DNA of 64,000 nt from Bacillota bacterium (GTDB lineage Bacteria; Bacillota; Clostridia; Acetivibrionales; DSM-27016): positions 248,001-312,000 of the forward strand of contig JAEWDM010000040.1 in the NCBI GenBank assembly GCA_023390115.1, in the 5' to 3' direction. Shown here one piece after another: positions 8,852 to 16,887 of the stretch. Positions within the stretch are counted from its first letter, which is position 1; the number at the start of each line of letters is the position of its first letter. The notes under the pieces are model-generated. The model saw nothing but the letters and a program-made list of their open reading frames with translations, was not told where the DNA came from and did not search any database. Position numbers and translations under genes: made by a program.

Positions 8852-10354
8852 ATGAGTATTGTATTAAGTGAGACGGCACCTGCCAGAGAGGAACGGTTAA
8901 AGGCGGGAATTGCCTTTGGCGGGACCTGCGCACATCTGGAAGAATGTGTGTCAAAGGGATGCCTGAACAGTGCGACCCGCAGCTTCAGTCAAACCTATGG
9001 ATGCCAGCACGGTTTAAGCCTCGGTATTTTAAATACCATCCGGAATACCGTTACAATTATGCACGCGCCGCTGGGCTGCGGGGCTTCCTCAGTCAATTCA
9101 TCGGGACAGCAGGGAGCAGCCTTTCAGAAGCTGAGGGACCCCAATGCGGAAGGGACAATCGTTATAAACACCAACCTTGATGAAGTCAATGTAATCGATG
9201 GGGGGGAAGTTAATTTGAGGGCGGCGATCTGCTATGCGGATCGTGAGTTCAGGCCGGAGATTATTATTGTGGTTGGCGCTTGTGTGCCTGCGTTGATAGG
9301 AGATGATATTGACGGTATTCTGGCTGATCTTCAGCCGGAAATTTCAGCAAAGCTGATACCGGTGACCTGTGAAGGCTTCAAGACCAAGGTCATGGCAACG
9401 GCCTATGACGCCGCCTATAACGGAATAATGAAGAAGCTGCTTGGAAGGGTTGAGCGAAACCTTCCCACGGTGTTTGAGGATTTTGAGGAGTATAAGAGAA
9501 AATATCTTGCAAGTAAGACGGTAAATATTTTTAATGTAGGCTCAATGAGCAAGGCAGATGAAGATGAGCTGGAGCGGATTTTAAATGCCATTGGGCTTTA
9601 TGTCAGGTTCCTGCCCTGCTATTCGGCGCCCAGGGATTTCTCCTATACACTGGAGAATGCGTTGAATGTCAGCATTTGCGGGACTCATGATGATTATTAT
9701 ATAGAATATTTACAGCAGGAATATGGTATTCCGTTTATAATTGATACCATTCCTATTGGAAAAAAGAATACAACCCGATGGGTTATGAATATTGCAAAGC
9801 ATTTTAATCTTGAGAAGGAGGCTGAAATATTCTTAAAACGGGAAGAAGAAGCTTTGGAAAAGAGCCTCATGCCATATAAAGAACAGCTTGAGGGTAAAAC
9901 CGTCTATCTGGGCGGGGGTGCCATTCGAATTGTCGCCACGGCAGAAGTCCTTCAGGAATTAGGTATGGAGATCGTAGGCTTTAAAGGGCATCACATTGAC
10001 AAATTTATCGCGCCGGTTTTTGATGCTTTGGAAAATATTGAGAATATCACCTTCAATGTAGCGACTCAGCAGCCTTTTGAGCAGGTGAACCTCGTGGAAA
10101 AGCTGAAACCGGATATGATTGTAATCCATGGAGGACCTAATAATATAACGACCAAATACGGTGCTCCGATTCTGCCGCTGTTTGGCCCTACCTTCCACTA
10201 CATGGGCTATACCGGAGCGTTTGATATTGCAAGAAGAATGGTCAGGAAGCTGCAGAACAACCAGTATAATAAAAATATTGCAAAAAATTTGAAGATACCG
10301 TATAAGAAGGAATGGCTGCAAAAGGATCCCTTTGCTTATATAAAAAATGATTAA
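8852..10354 (+). CDS. nitrogenase-like component 1, NifD/NifE-type subunit (D2)
   Basis: This 500-residue protein aligns with NifD through C51 (FSQTYGCQHG), C76 (HAPLGCGAS), C144 (VVGACVPALIGDD) and cofactor-type C276 (NVSICGTHDDYYIEYLQ). Extra N-terminal cysteines C26, C32 and C37 are present. The catalytic block reads CEGFKTKVMATAY, so Av alpha-Gln191 is Met and alpha-His195 is Tyr. Near the alpha-His442 site the sequence is PLFGPTFHYMGYTG, with a His displaced from the canonical position. It lies 11 bases after K2 and 17 before the NifH-like gene, so K2D2H are likely co-translated. A distinct substrate from D1K1 is inferred from the divergence between the two. Confidence 0.85.
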   Translation: MSIVLSETAPAREERLKAGIAFGGTCAHLEECVSKGCLNSATRSFSQTYGCQHGLSLGILNTIRNTVTIMHAPLGCGASSVNSSGQQGAAFQKLRDPNAEGTIVINTNLDEVNVIDGGEVNLRAAICYADREFRPEIIIVVGACVPALIGDDIDGILADLQPEISAKLIPVTCEGFKTKVMATAYDAAYNGIMKKLLGRVERNLPTVFEDFEEYKRKYLASKTVNIFNVGSMSKADEDELERILNAIGLYVRFLPCYSAPRDFSYTLENALNVSICGTHDDYYIEYLQQEYGIPFIIDTIPIGKKNTTRWVMNIAKHFNLEKEAEIFLKREEEALEKSLMPYKEQLEGKTVYLGGGAIRIVATAEVLQELGMEIVGFKGHHIDKFIAPVFDALENIENITFNVATQQPFEQVNLVEKLKPDMIVIHGGPNNITTKYGAPILPLFGPTFHYMGYTGAFDIARRMVRKLQNNQYNKNIAKNLKIPYKKEWLQKDPFAYIKND

Positions 10355-10371
10355 TTCAACGGAGGATAATT

Positions 10372-11226
10372 ATGGGTGAGAAAAAGATTAGACAAATTGC
10401 AATTTATGGGAAGGGAGGAATAGGAAAATCTACTACAACTCAGAATTTGACAGCAGGACTTGTGGAAGCCGGGAAAAAGGTTATGGTTGTCGGATGTGAT
10501 CCAAAAGCCGATTCAACAAGGCTATTATTAGGGGGCCTTGCACAAAGGACGGTGCTTGATACACTTCGTATGGAAGGCGAAGACATTGACCTGAATTCAA
10601 TCCTGAAAGAAGGATTTGGCGGAACAAGATGTGTCGAATCCGGCGGCCCGGAACCCGGCGTGGGATGTGCCGGACGCGGTATAATAACATCCATCGGCCT
10701 GCTTGAGAGATTAGGCGCATATACAGATGATCTGGATTATGTGTTTTATGATGTTCTCGGTGATGTCGTATGCGGCGGTTTTGCTATGCCGATTCGCGAA
10801 GGTAAAGCAAAGGAAATATATATTGTTGCAAGCGGGGAAATGATGGCGTTGTATGCTGCTAACAACATATCAAGAGGTATTAGGAAATATGCTCAGAAGG
10901 GCGGAGTAAGATTGGGGGGCATCATCTGCAACAGCCGTAATGTAGACCGCGAAATTGAGCTTTTGAAAGCTTTTTCAAAGGAGCTGGGCTCAAAACTGAT
11001 CTATTTTGTTCCGCGTGATAATGTAGTACAGCGCGCGGAAATCAATAAGAAGACTGTAATTGATTATGATCCTGCTGCCGCACAGGCAAGGGAATACAGA
11101 CAGCTGGCCAGGAACATAGAGGAGAATAAGGATTTTGTAATTCCGACCCCTATGGAGCAGGAGCGTCTGGAGGAAATTTTGTTTGAATTTGGTCTGATGG
11201 ATGGCCTTGAGGATTACAGAATATAA
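10372..11226 (+). CDS. NifH-like nitrogenase-family reductase (component 2)
   Basis: This 284-residue ATP-dependent electron donor is of the NifH/BchL/CfbC superfamily. It has the P-loop GKGGIGKST (13-21), the [4Fe-4S] ligands C99 (GVGCAGRG) and C134 (DVVCGGFAMP), and the R102 equivalent to the ADP-ribosylated Arg of NifH. All residues needed for a homodimer bridging one cluster are there. It is the only NifH-like gene in the window, against three component-1 pairs, so it may serve all three. It is very NifH-like in sequence, but the partner subunits lack N2-reduction residues, so naming it nifH would mislead. Confidence 0.9.
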   Translation: MGEKKIRQIAIYGKGGIGKSTTTQNLTAGLVEAGKKVMVVGCDPKADSTRLLLGGLAQRTVLDTLRMEGEDIDLNSILKEGFGGTRCVESGGPEPGVGCAGRGIITSIGLLERLGAYTDDLDYVFYDVLGDVVCGGFAMPIREGKAKEIYIVASGEMMALYAANNISRGIRKYAQKGGVRLGGIICNSRNVDREIELLKAFSKELGSKLIYFVPRDNVVQRAEINKKTVIDYDPAAAQAREYRQLARNIEENKDFVIPTPMEQERLEEILFEFGLMDGLEDYRI

Positions 11227-11249
11227 TTAACCAATGCATTCTTATGTAT

Positions 11250-11331
11250 TCAAAAAAGAAAAAGCCGCTGCGAAACAAATGCGAGAAAAAGGTACTGTAG
11301 CCTTGTGTCCGCATTGTGTTTCGAAGCAGCC
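11250..11331 (-). terminator. terminator for the minus-strand gene at 11370-11708
   Basis: Left arm 11266-11283 (GCCGCTGCGAAACAAATGCG region) pairs with 11310-11330 (CGCATTGTGTTTCGAAGCAG region) in an imperfect stem of about 18 bp. On the plus strand the A-rich stretch 11251-11263 lies before the left arm, so the U-tract belongs to minus-strand transcripts. It may also block read-through from the nitrogenase-like operon, though no U-tract follows in that direction. Confidence 0.6.
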
Positions 11332-11369
11332 TCTGCTTAGGTACCGGACTGCATAATGAAAACGCCTTT

Positions 11370-11708
11370 TTAAGACTCCTCTAAAGCCCTTATTGATTTG
11401 AAAGAAAGCTGAGATAGAGGGATTCGTGATTCATGGCTTACAATAGCCATGATCATGGCGGCGGTTTTTTCATCTACATTAATAAGCTTAAGCTCTCCTG
11501 CCGAAACACCGCAATTGTCCTCCTTCTTGAATTCTTTAACAGCCGGAGCGGCGGATTCCGCCTCTATAAGAGCCGGCCGGCTTTTATTGTGCCTTATACT
11601 GCTTAGAACTACTGACAGCAGCTTTATTAAGAAAAACAGGCATATAAGTACAAAAAACACTAATGAAATGCAGAACAAAGACAGTCCTATACTTTGAGCT
11701 ATAGACAT
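11370..11708 (-). CDS. OadG-like small membrane protein (decarboxylase gamma family)
   Basis: This 112-residue protein has one strong N-terminal transmembrane segment (about residues 8-34), a charged Ala/Glu-rich linker, and a C-terminal stretch (DEKTAAMIMAIVSHESRIPL then SFKSIRALEE) typical of sodium-pump decarboxylase gamma subunits. Such subunits anchor a biotin-dependent decarboxylase and its beta subunit in the membrane; no alpha, beta or biotin carrier gene is nearby, so it is an orphan here. I chose the ATG at 11708 because the AAAGGATGG upstream is well spaced for it and too close for the ATG at 11717. The family call rests on layout and C-terminal pattern only. Confidence 0.55.
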   Translation of the reverse strand: MSIAQSIGLSLFCISLVFFVLICLFFLIKLLSVVLSSIRHNKSRPALIEAESAAPAVKEFKKEDNCGVSAGELKLINVDEKTAAMIMAIVSHESRIPLSQLSFKSIRALEES

Positions 11709-11766
11709 GGACACCATCCTTTCATCAAAATTTCTTTCATGGTTTATTCTTTAAATGCATATAAAA

Positions 11767-11806
11767 AGGGGCGAAAAGCCTCATAAATAATGAGCTTCCC
11801 ACCCCA
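11767..11806 (-). promoter_or_regulatory. terminator-like hairpin in the leader of the OadG-like gene
   Basis: Read on the minus strand, GGGG (11802-11805) and an AAGCTCAT/ATGAGGCTT hairpin (11777-11797) close with CCCC (11768-11771), followed by TTTTTA. The hairpin lies between the promoter (11876-11904) and the start codon, so it could be an attenuator or part of a riboswitch. The 60-odd bases before it do not match a riboswitch class I recognise. Confidence 0.45.
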
Positions 11807-11875
11807 GAAGTCCGGAATCTTGAAAACGAATATTAAATTCATCCAACCGTAAATCGACCGTATTTAATTATAATT

Positions 11876-11904
11876 AGAATACCATAATTTTTAATATTCA
11901 GCAA
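11876..11904 (-). promoter_or_regulatory. sigma-A-type promoter for the OadG-like gene
   Basis: On the minus strand TTGCTG (11899-11904) and TATTCT (11876-11881) are 17 bases apart. This leaves a leader of about 160 bases before the start codon, which holds the hairpin at 11767-11806. Confidence 0.5.
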
Positions 11905-12085
11905 GTAAAATCGAAAGACTTTTTTAACCGTTTCAAGGCATAAAGACGAGGAATTATATCAATCTTTTATCTGAACAGCTATAAAAACAGAGCATGTGCC
12001 GGATGGGCTTTATACTCGGTGAATAAGAGAGGCTGCCATACAAATAATTGCACAATTATACATAATAAATAAAAATTGGTTTATA

Positions 12086-12114
12086 TTGACTATATAAAAA
12101 ATAAGGATTATAAT
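12086..12114 (+). promoter_or_regulatory. strong sigma-A-type promoter of the biosynthetic operon
   Basis: TTGACT (12086-12091) and TATAAT (12109-12114) are separated by exactly 17 bases, an almost perfect housekeeping promoter. The start codon of the first operon gene is 122 bases downstream with the site AAGGAGGA. No further promoter of this quality is seen before 24876, so it may drive the entire operon. Confidence 0.75.
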
Positions 12115-12235
12115 GAAAAATAAGGAAATTAAATAAATAAGATGTTTATATTTAAAGGTATAAAATAAGGCACAGTCAATATAATCAACATTATAACAGT
12201 TATAAAAAATTAATTTAAATCTAAGGAGGATTTTT

Positions 12236-13369
12236 ATGAGTAATTTTTATTCAGAAAATGTAAAAAAGCATAATCTACATTTGCAGTGGAACGACACCCG
12301 AAAAGAGGCATATCTTTACAGCAAATTGCAGAGCAGCCAGGTACAGTGCGAACTATGTCCCCGCAGGTGCATTATAGGAGAAAACAATGTCGGTTTCTGC
12401 AAGGTGAGAAAAAATATTGGGGGCAAACTGTATGCTTTATCTTATGGAAAGGCTACGCATATTACAATTGAAAGGATAGAGACTGAGGCGTTGTTCCACT
12501 ACAAGCCGGGAGGGAAAATACTGTCCTTAGGGAATTTCGGGTGTAATCTTGATTGTGATTATTGCCAGAACTGGATGTATTCCCAGTTTCAATACACCAG
12601 CCCCGAGTATATTTATGAATATACTGCTGAGCAGGTTATAGATATGGCTCTTTCAAATAATATAGAGGTTCTGTCATGGACATATAATGATCCGGCGGTT
12701 TGGTTTGAATTTGTTATAGATACTGCAAGGGAAGCAAAAAAGCGTGGGCTTAAAAATCTCTTTAAGTCTGCGTTTTTTTTAACATATGAAGCAGTTGAGC
12801 AATTATGCGAGGTAATTGATATTTTTGCTATTTCTATCAAATCTATGGATGAAGGATATTATAGAAAATTCACTAAGGGATGGCTGCAGCCTGTTCTTGA
12901 CAATGCGAAGCTTGTGTATAGCAAGGGAATACATTTTGAAATAAGTAATTTAGTTGTTACGGGCCTAACCAACAATAATGAAAACTATGATAAAATGATT
13001 AATTTTATTCTAAATGATCTATCCCCTGAAATACCTATTCATTTTACCAGATTTCATCCTGATTACAAGTATATGCAATATGAGAAGACACCTGTGGAGG
13101 ATGTTGTCTCCGCCAGGAACAGGGCTTTGGAGCGCGGCTTGAAATATGCATACATTGGGAATGCCTTTGAAGGCGACGCGTTAAATTCGTATTGCCCGCA
13201 ATGCAAGGAGTTATTAGTCGAGAGGTATGGCCTATACACCTACCTTAAGGATTCACTTTCTAAGGATGGCAAATGTAAGAAATGTGGTTGTCAGACAACA
13301 ATAAAAGACATAGGCTGTGCCGATGAAGAAATTGTTTTGGAAGAGGAGGCAATTTATGAAAAGATTTGA
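12236..13369 (+). CDS. radical SAM enzyme of the AmmeMemoRadiSam/COG1180 type
   Basis: This 377-residue protein binds a [4Fe-4S] cluster through the radical SAM motif C103-x3-C107-x2-C110 (CNLDCDYC). An N-terminal Cys cluster C38, C41, C45, C55 (CELCPRRC...GFC) and two C-terminal CxxC pairs (CPQC, CKKCG) are typical of the AmmeMemoRadiSam radical SAM subgroup and suggest extra metal sites. Its usual partners (Memo, AMMECR1) are absent; instead it heads an NRPS operon. It should generate a 5'-deoxyadenosyl radical on an unknown substrate, perhaps an amino acid building block. The next gene overlaps its 3' end by 14 bases. Confidence 0.8.
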   Translation: MSNFYSENVKKHNLHLQWNDTRKEAYLYSKLQSSQVQCELCPRRCIIGENNVGFCKVRKNIGGKLYALSYGKATHITIERIETEALFHYKPGGKILSLGNFGCNLDCDYCQNWMYSQFQYTSPEYIYEYTAEQVIDMALSNNIEVLSWTYNDPAVWFEFVIDTAREAKKRGLKNLFKSAFFLTYEAVEQLCEVIDIFAISIKSMDEGYYRKFTKGWLQPVLDNAKLVYSKGIHFEISNLVVTGLTNNNENYDKMINFILNDLSPEIPIHFTRFHPDYKYMQYEKTPVEDVVSARNRALERGLKYAYIGNAFEGDALNSYCPQCKELLVERYGLYTYLKDSLSKDGKCKKCGCQTTIKDIGCADEEIVLEEEAIYEKI

Positions 13370-13646
13370 GCATGTCTGGAGCAGTGAATATTTTCTTTTG
13401 CATATTCAACTGATTAATGATAGTAACATGCCGTTTAATATAGCTGTAACAAGAGAATATAAGGGAGGCAGATCGAGGGCAGAGGAGATTGACGTTAAGG
13501 ATGTAAAAAGCTATAGGTTTATTGTTTCCAGATCGCATCCCAAAGAAAAAAGGATAGTTATAGACTACCCGGAGGGGATAACTCTTGAGGCATTTAAAAT
13601 TGATGACAGGGCATATTATCCTACGGAATCATTTTTTGTCGGATAA
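13356..13646 (+). CDS. hypothetical protein in the NRPS operon
   Basis: This 96-residue protein is not recognised. ATG 13356 lies inside the end of the radical SAM gene and has a strong site (gaggagg, 7 bases before), so translation is probably coupled. The sequence is charged, has no Cys, no signal peptide and no transmembrane segment, and looks beta-rich with a central YKGGRSRAEEID segment and a VVIDYPEG-like strand. A small binding or accessory protein for the preceding enzyme is possible. It does not look like a RiPP precursor. Confidence 0.6.
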   Translation: MKRFEHVWSSEYFLLHIQLINDSNMPFNIAVTREYKGGRSRAEEIDVKDVKSYRFIVSRSHPKEKRIVIDYPEGITLEAFKIDDRAYYPTESFFVG

Positions 13647-13692
13647 CTGGTAATTATGTAAAAAGGTGAAATTTAAGCAGTGGGAGGAATTT

Positions 13693-14067
13693 ATGCCGGT
13701 TATTAAAATTAATACTTCAGATAGGGCAACTAAAGACCATATAAGAAAAATTTATGATGGAATATACAGTAAAATTCCGGAGTGCATTAATGCGGATATT
13801 GAAGGAATAAAAGTTCTTATAGCCGAATACCCTGCGGAATGTATATGCCCGAGTAATGCCGGACATATGCAAAAGGGCTTTACTCTGATAGAGGTAAGCA
13901 TGTGGAAAGGCAGAACTTGTGAACAGAAGAGAGATATGTGCAGTGTATTGACCGGAATAATCAGTGAAGGCCTGAATATTGATAAATGCGGAGTATGGCT
14001 GACAATAAATGAATTCGATAAAAGCAATTGGGGAAAAGGCGGATTTCTGTGCGATAGCCCGGGATAA
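13693..14067 (+). CDS. tautomerase/MIF-superfamily enzyme
   Basis: This 124-residue protein begins MPVIKIN, placing the family's catalytic Pro directly after the initiator Met. The second half (FTLIEVSMWKGRTCEQKRD, then LTINEFDKSNWGKGG) is a typical 4-oxalocrotonate tautomerase beta-alpha-beta unit, and the length fits the two-unit dehalogenase/decarboxylase-like subgroup. GGGAGG at 13682-13687 favours ATG 13693 over a GTG at 13666. Tautomerases shift keto-enol or imine-enamine forms or add water, which would suit processing of an oxo acid that the two aminotransferases later aminate. The exact reaction is unknown. Confidence 0.75.
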   Translation: MPVIKINTSDRATKDHIRKIYDGIYSKIPECINADIEGIKVLIAEYPAECICPSNAGHMQKGFTLIEVSMWKGRTCEQKRDMCSVLTGIISEGLNIDKCGVWLTINEFDKSNWGKGGFLCDSPG

Positions 14068-14116
14068 CGCAGGGTATTGGGGAACAGATAGCTAAAGCTT
14101 TAAGGAGAGGAGTATT

Positions 14117-15529
14117 ATGCCTGAGATATTAAGGGATAGATTTGTTAATTTTAAAAGCGGTTTAAAGAATGTTATTTTTGATATCGGCACAAGCCGGGCC
14201 GCAAGAATAAATAGCAGTAATTCGGAATATATAGAAAAAGTAGTTGATATGCTGACTAAGTATGACTGTGATGTTAATTCCGGGGTTTTGAAGGACTGCT
14301 GCTATGCGGATGGATCAAATCTGGCTATAAATGTTAATTTGACTCCTGCGTGCAATTTAAAATGCGTATACTGCTTTGCACAGGGAGGCAGTTACGGATG
14401 CCTTGAAAAGCCAATGAATGCTGATATTATAGAATATCTGGACTATTTGCTTAAAAGCTATAAGACACACTCAAACAAGGTAAGGCTTGAGTTCTTTGGA
14501 GGGGAACCCCTGATGAATTTTAAAGTAATTAAGGAAATATTGGATTATACAAAAATCTTTTCTAAAAAAGAAAATGTAGATTTTATCTATAGAATATCGA
14601 CTAATATGACATTTGTGGACGAAGAAATTATTAGCATATTGGGAGAGAATAATTTTATAATTTCCATCTCTATTGATGGGGGAAAAGAGGTGCAGGATTC
14701 ATATAGACCCTTTAAAAACAATGAAGGCTCCTTTGATACCATAATGGGAAATATAAAATCAATAAGGGAAAAATACAAGGATTTAATATTGGTGGCGAGA
14801 ATGACTATTGCACAGAAGAGTGTCACAATATATGAAAATATAAAACATCTGGTTTCCACGGATTATTTTGATTATGTAAGTATTTATCCCGCGTCTGTTA
14901 AAGACGGAAAGGATGCAAGGAATAAATACAAATATTATTTTGATGAAGACATTAGATGTCAGCTACAGCAGGTTATTGTAAATTATGAAGACTTTTTTAA
15001 GATGTCCTCAAGATTTAAAGGTATTCTGGAATATGAAAAAATATATGATGAAATTTTAAATGGTAAGCTTTCCGTCGGCCATTGTGCTGCGGGAGGGACC
15101 TATTTTACCTTGTCCGGAGACAGGTCTGTTGTATCTTGCCATAGACTGTGCGGCAAGGATGAGTTTCTTATGAACTCGCACTCTGAAGCTCTGGATGAGA
15201 ATATGATAGATGAATGGACTTACAATGTAGACAGGCATCAGACCTGCTCAGACTGCTGGGCAAGATATATCTGCGGGGGAGGCTGCAAGCAGGAGCATTT
15301 GTCGGCCAATGGCAGTATAAAGAATGTTAACCTTAGCTCATGTGAATACCATAAATTTACAATTCAAGAGCTCATTTTAAATCTTGACAGATTTACAGAT
15401 GACTTTAATAAAAGACAAATTAGTATTGACGATTTGTTTGTTTATTGTGGAAGGCCTGCAGTTCTGAATGGAAGAAATAATAATATACCGGAGGAGCTAA
15501 GCCGTATGGAGCAAGTTAAATTATTTTGA
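14117..15529 (+). CDS. radical SAM/SPASM maturase
   Basis: This 470-residue enzyme has the radical SAM motif CNLKCVYC (C79, C83, C86), the conserved FFGGEPL, and a C-terminal SPASM domain with many cysteines (GHCAAGG, SCHRLCG, then CSDC...ICGGGCKQE) for auxiliary [4Fe-4S] clusters. The family mostly modifies peptides: thioether cross-links, decarboxylation, epimerisation. No obvious small Cys-rich peptide lies beside it, so its substrate may be a carrier-bound or free amino acid of the NRPS pathway. The stop TGA overlaps the next ATG by one base, which suggests coupled translation with the aminotransferase. Confidence 0.82.
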   Translation: MPEILRDRFVNFKSGLKNVIFDIGTSRAARINSSNSEYIEKVVDMLTKYDCDVNSGVLKDCCYADGSNLAINVNLTPACNLKCVYCFAQGGSYGCLEKPMNADIIEYLDYLLKSYKTHSNKVRLEFFGGEPLMNFKVIKEILDYTKIFSKKENVDFIYRISTNMTFVDEEIISILGENNFIISISIDGGKEVQDSYRPFKNNEGSFDTIMGNIKSIREKYKDLILVARMTIAQKSVTIYENIKHLVSTDYFDYVSIYPASVKDGKDARNKYKYYFDEDIRCQLQQVIVNYEDFFKMSSRFKGILEYEKIYDEILNGKLSVGHCAAGGTYFTLSGDRSVVSCHRLCGKDEFLMNSHSEALDENMIDEWTYNVDRHQTCSDCWARYICGGGCKQEHLSANGSIKNVNLSSCEYHKFTIQELILNLDRFTDDFNKRQISIDDLFVYCGRPAVLNGRNNNIPEELSRMEQVKLF

Positions 15530-16866
15530 TGGATGAACAAGATATCATTATCCATAGTGGAGGGAAAATGGAATATACATATGCAAAATTGTTGATGAAG
15601 GAGAATATGTTTCCATCCAATAAAACATATTATAATGGAACATTGCTTGTAACGAAGGGCAAAAAGCAATTCCTCTATGATCAGGACGGCCAAAAATATC
15701 TGGATTTTTATTCAGGGGTTGCCACTGCAAGTATGGGCTATTGTGATGAATTTATAAATGAAGCGGTGATTAAGCAGCTAAAAGAGGTGCAGCATGTACC
15801 GGGCTTTTATTTGAACAGCCTGGTGCTTGAGCTTGCAAGGACACTTGCAGGAAAGGTAAAAAATGATAGATATAAAGTTTTATTCTGCAATAGCGGCTCG
15901 GAAGGAATTGAATATATTACCCTGCTTGCAAGGCTATATAAAAAGGATGGGTATATATTGTCGCTGTCTCATGGCTATCACGGAATGACATTGTTTGCAA
16001 ATTATCTCACAGGCGTTGAAGGCTGGAAGCACCACGGAGAAGTAGAGTTAAAGGCATATAAGGTGTGTACTCCTTATTGCTACCGCTGCAAATTTAATAA
16101 AAGCAGGGAAACGTGCAGCTTTGAATGTGCTCTGGAAATCGAGGATGCTATTAAAAGCCTTGGTGCGGACAAGTTCGCGGGTTTCCTGTTTGAAACGGTA
16201 CTGGGAGTCGGCGGAGTAATTGTGCCTCCCGAGGAGTATTTTAATATAGCTTTAAAAATAGTGAGCAAGTATGGGGGACTGTCTCTTGTAGATGAAGTAC
16301 AGACAGGGATAGGAAGAACGGGCCAGTGGTACGGGTTTCAGAATTATCATATTGAGCCGGATGCCTTTTGTCTGGGAAAGGGTCTGGGAAACGGACTTCC
16401 TATTGGAGCGGTACTTGCTAAATCCTATCTTGCAGAATTAACCTCCGACCTTATGCTGTATTCTACGTTCGGAGGAAATCCCGTTGCATGCGCTTCGTCT
16501 TTTGCAGTATTAGAAAAGATCGAAAAATATAATATGCTTAGGAATATAAAGGATAGAGGAGACTATTTAATCAGAAGGCTTCAAGAATTATATGAGTTTG
16601 ATTTTGTAGGGGATGTGCGCGGAATAGGATTAATGGCGGGGGTGGAATTTGTTAGAAGCAGGAAGCTGAAGGAACCTCATTGTGAGTTAGCTTTAAAGGT
16701 ACTGAATAAATTAAAGGAATATAATTTACTGGTAGGGATTGGGGGTATTTACAGGAACGTCATAAGAATTGCACCTCCTTTTATAATTGAAACCAGTGAT
16801 ATAGATGCTCTGATAGAGGGCTTTAAAAGGACATTTTTATATTTTGGCAGAAAGGATATTGCTTAA
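15529..16866 (+). CDS. class III PLP aminotransferase
   Basis: This protein of about 445 residues belongs to the class III (omega-amino/alanine-glyoxylate) family. It has SNSGSE-like NSGSEGIEY, DEVQTGIGRTG and the PLP lysine in CLGKGLGNGLPIG. The four-Cys insert CTPYCYRC...CSFEC is common in a bacterial AGXT2-like subgroup. The start at 15529 forms TGATG with the upstream gene; ATG 15568 behind GGAGGG is an alternative. It would transfer an amino group to an oxo or aldehyde intermediate of the NRPS building block. The tight linkage to the radical SAM and NRPS genes supports a biosynthetic role. Confidence 0.82.
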   Translation: MDEQDIIIHSGGKMEYTYAKLLMKENMFPSNKTYYNGTLLVTKGKKQFLYDQDGQKYLDFYSGVATASMGYCDEFINEAVIKQLKEVQHVPGFYLNSLVLELARTLAGKVKNDRYKVLFCNSGSEGIEYITLLARLYKKDGYILSLSHGYHGMTLFANYLTGVEGWKHHGEVELKAYKVCTPYCYRCKFNKSRETCSFECALEIEDAIKSLGADKFAGFLFETVLGVGGVIVPPEEYFNIALKIVSKYGGLSLVDEVQTGIGRTGQWYGFQNYHIEPDAFCLGKGLGNGLPIGAVLAKSYLAELTSDLMLYSTFGGNPVACASSFAVLEKIEKYNMLRNIKDRGDYLIRRLQELYEFDFVGDVRGIGLMAGVEFVRSRKLKEPHCELALKVLNKLKEYNLLVGIGGIYRNVIRIAPPFIIETSDIDALIEGFKRTFLYFGRKDIA

Positions 16867-16887
16867 AATAAAGGAGAATGATTATAC

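Larger units (their letters stand above)
11709..12235. other. divergent intergenic region between the OadG-like gene and the NRPS operon
   Basis: This 527-base AT-rich gap holds the leader and promoter of the minus-strand gene and, further right, the promoter of the biosynthetic operon (12086-12114). The middle (about 11905-12080) shows no open frame or strong repeat that I can support. Confidence 0.7.

Noticed and set aside
1277..11226. True nitrogenase (nifHDK) cluster
   Set aside because: The NifH-like protein is convincing, but the D proteins lack the alpha-Gln191, alpha-His195 and alpha-His442 equivalents, and no nifB, nifE or nifN is present.
1277..11226. Dark-operative protochlorophyllide reductase (BchLNB) or coenzyme F430 (CfbCD) system
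   Set aside because: Subunits keep the full six-Cys P-cluster set plus a cofactor Cys in D, unlike BchNB, and no tetrapyrrole or methanogenesis genes occur nearby; cysK and importers point to sulfur.
13356..13646. RiPP precursor peptide for the SPASM enzyme
   Set aside because: It is 96 residues, has no Cys, no leader-core layout or repeats, and is coupled to the other radical SAM gene.
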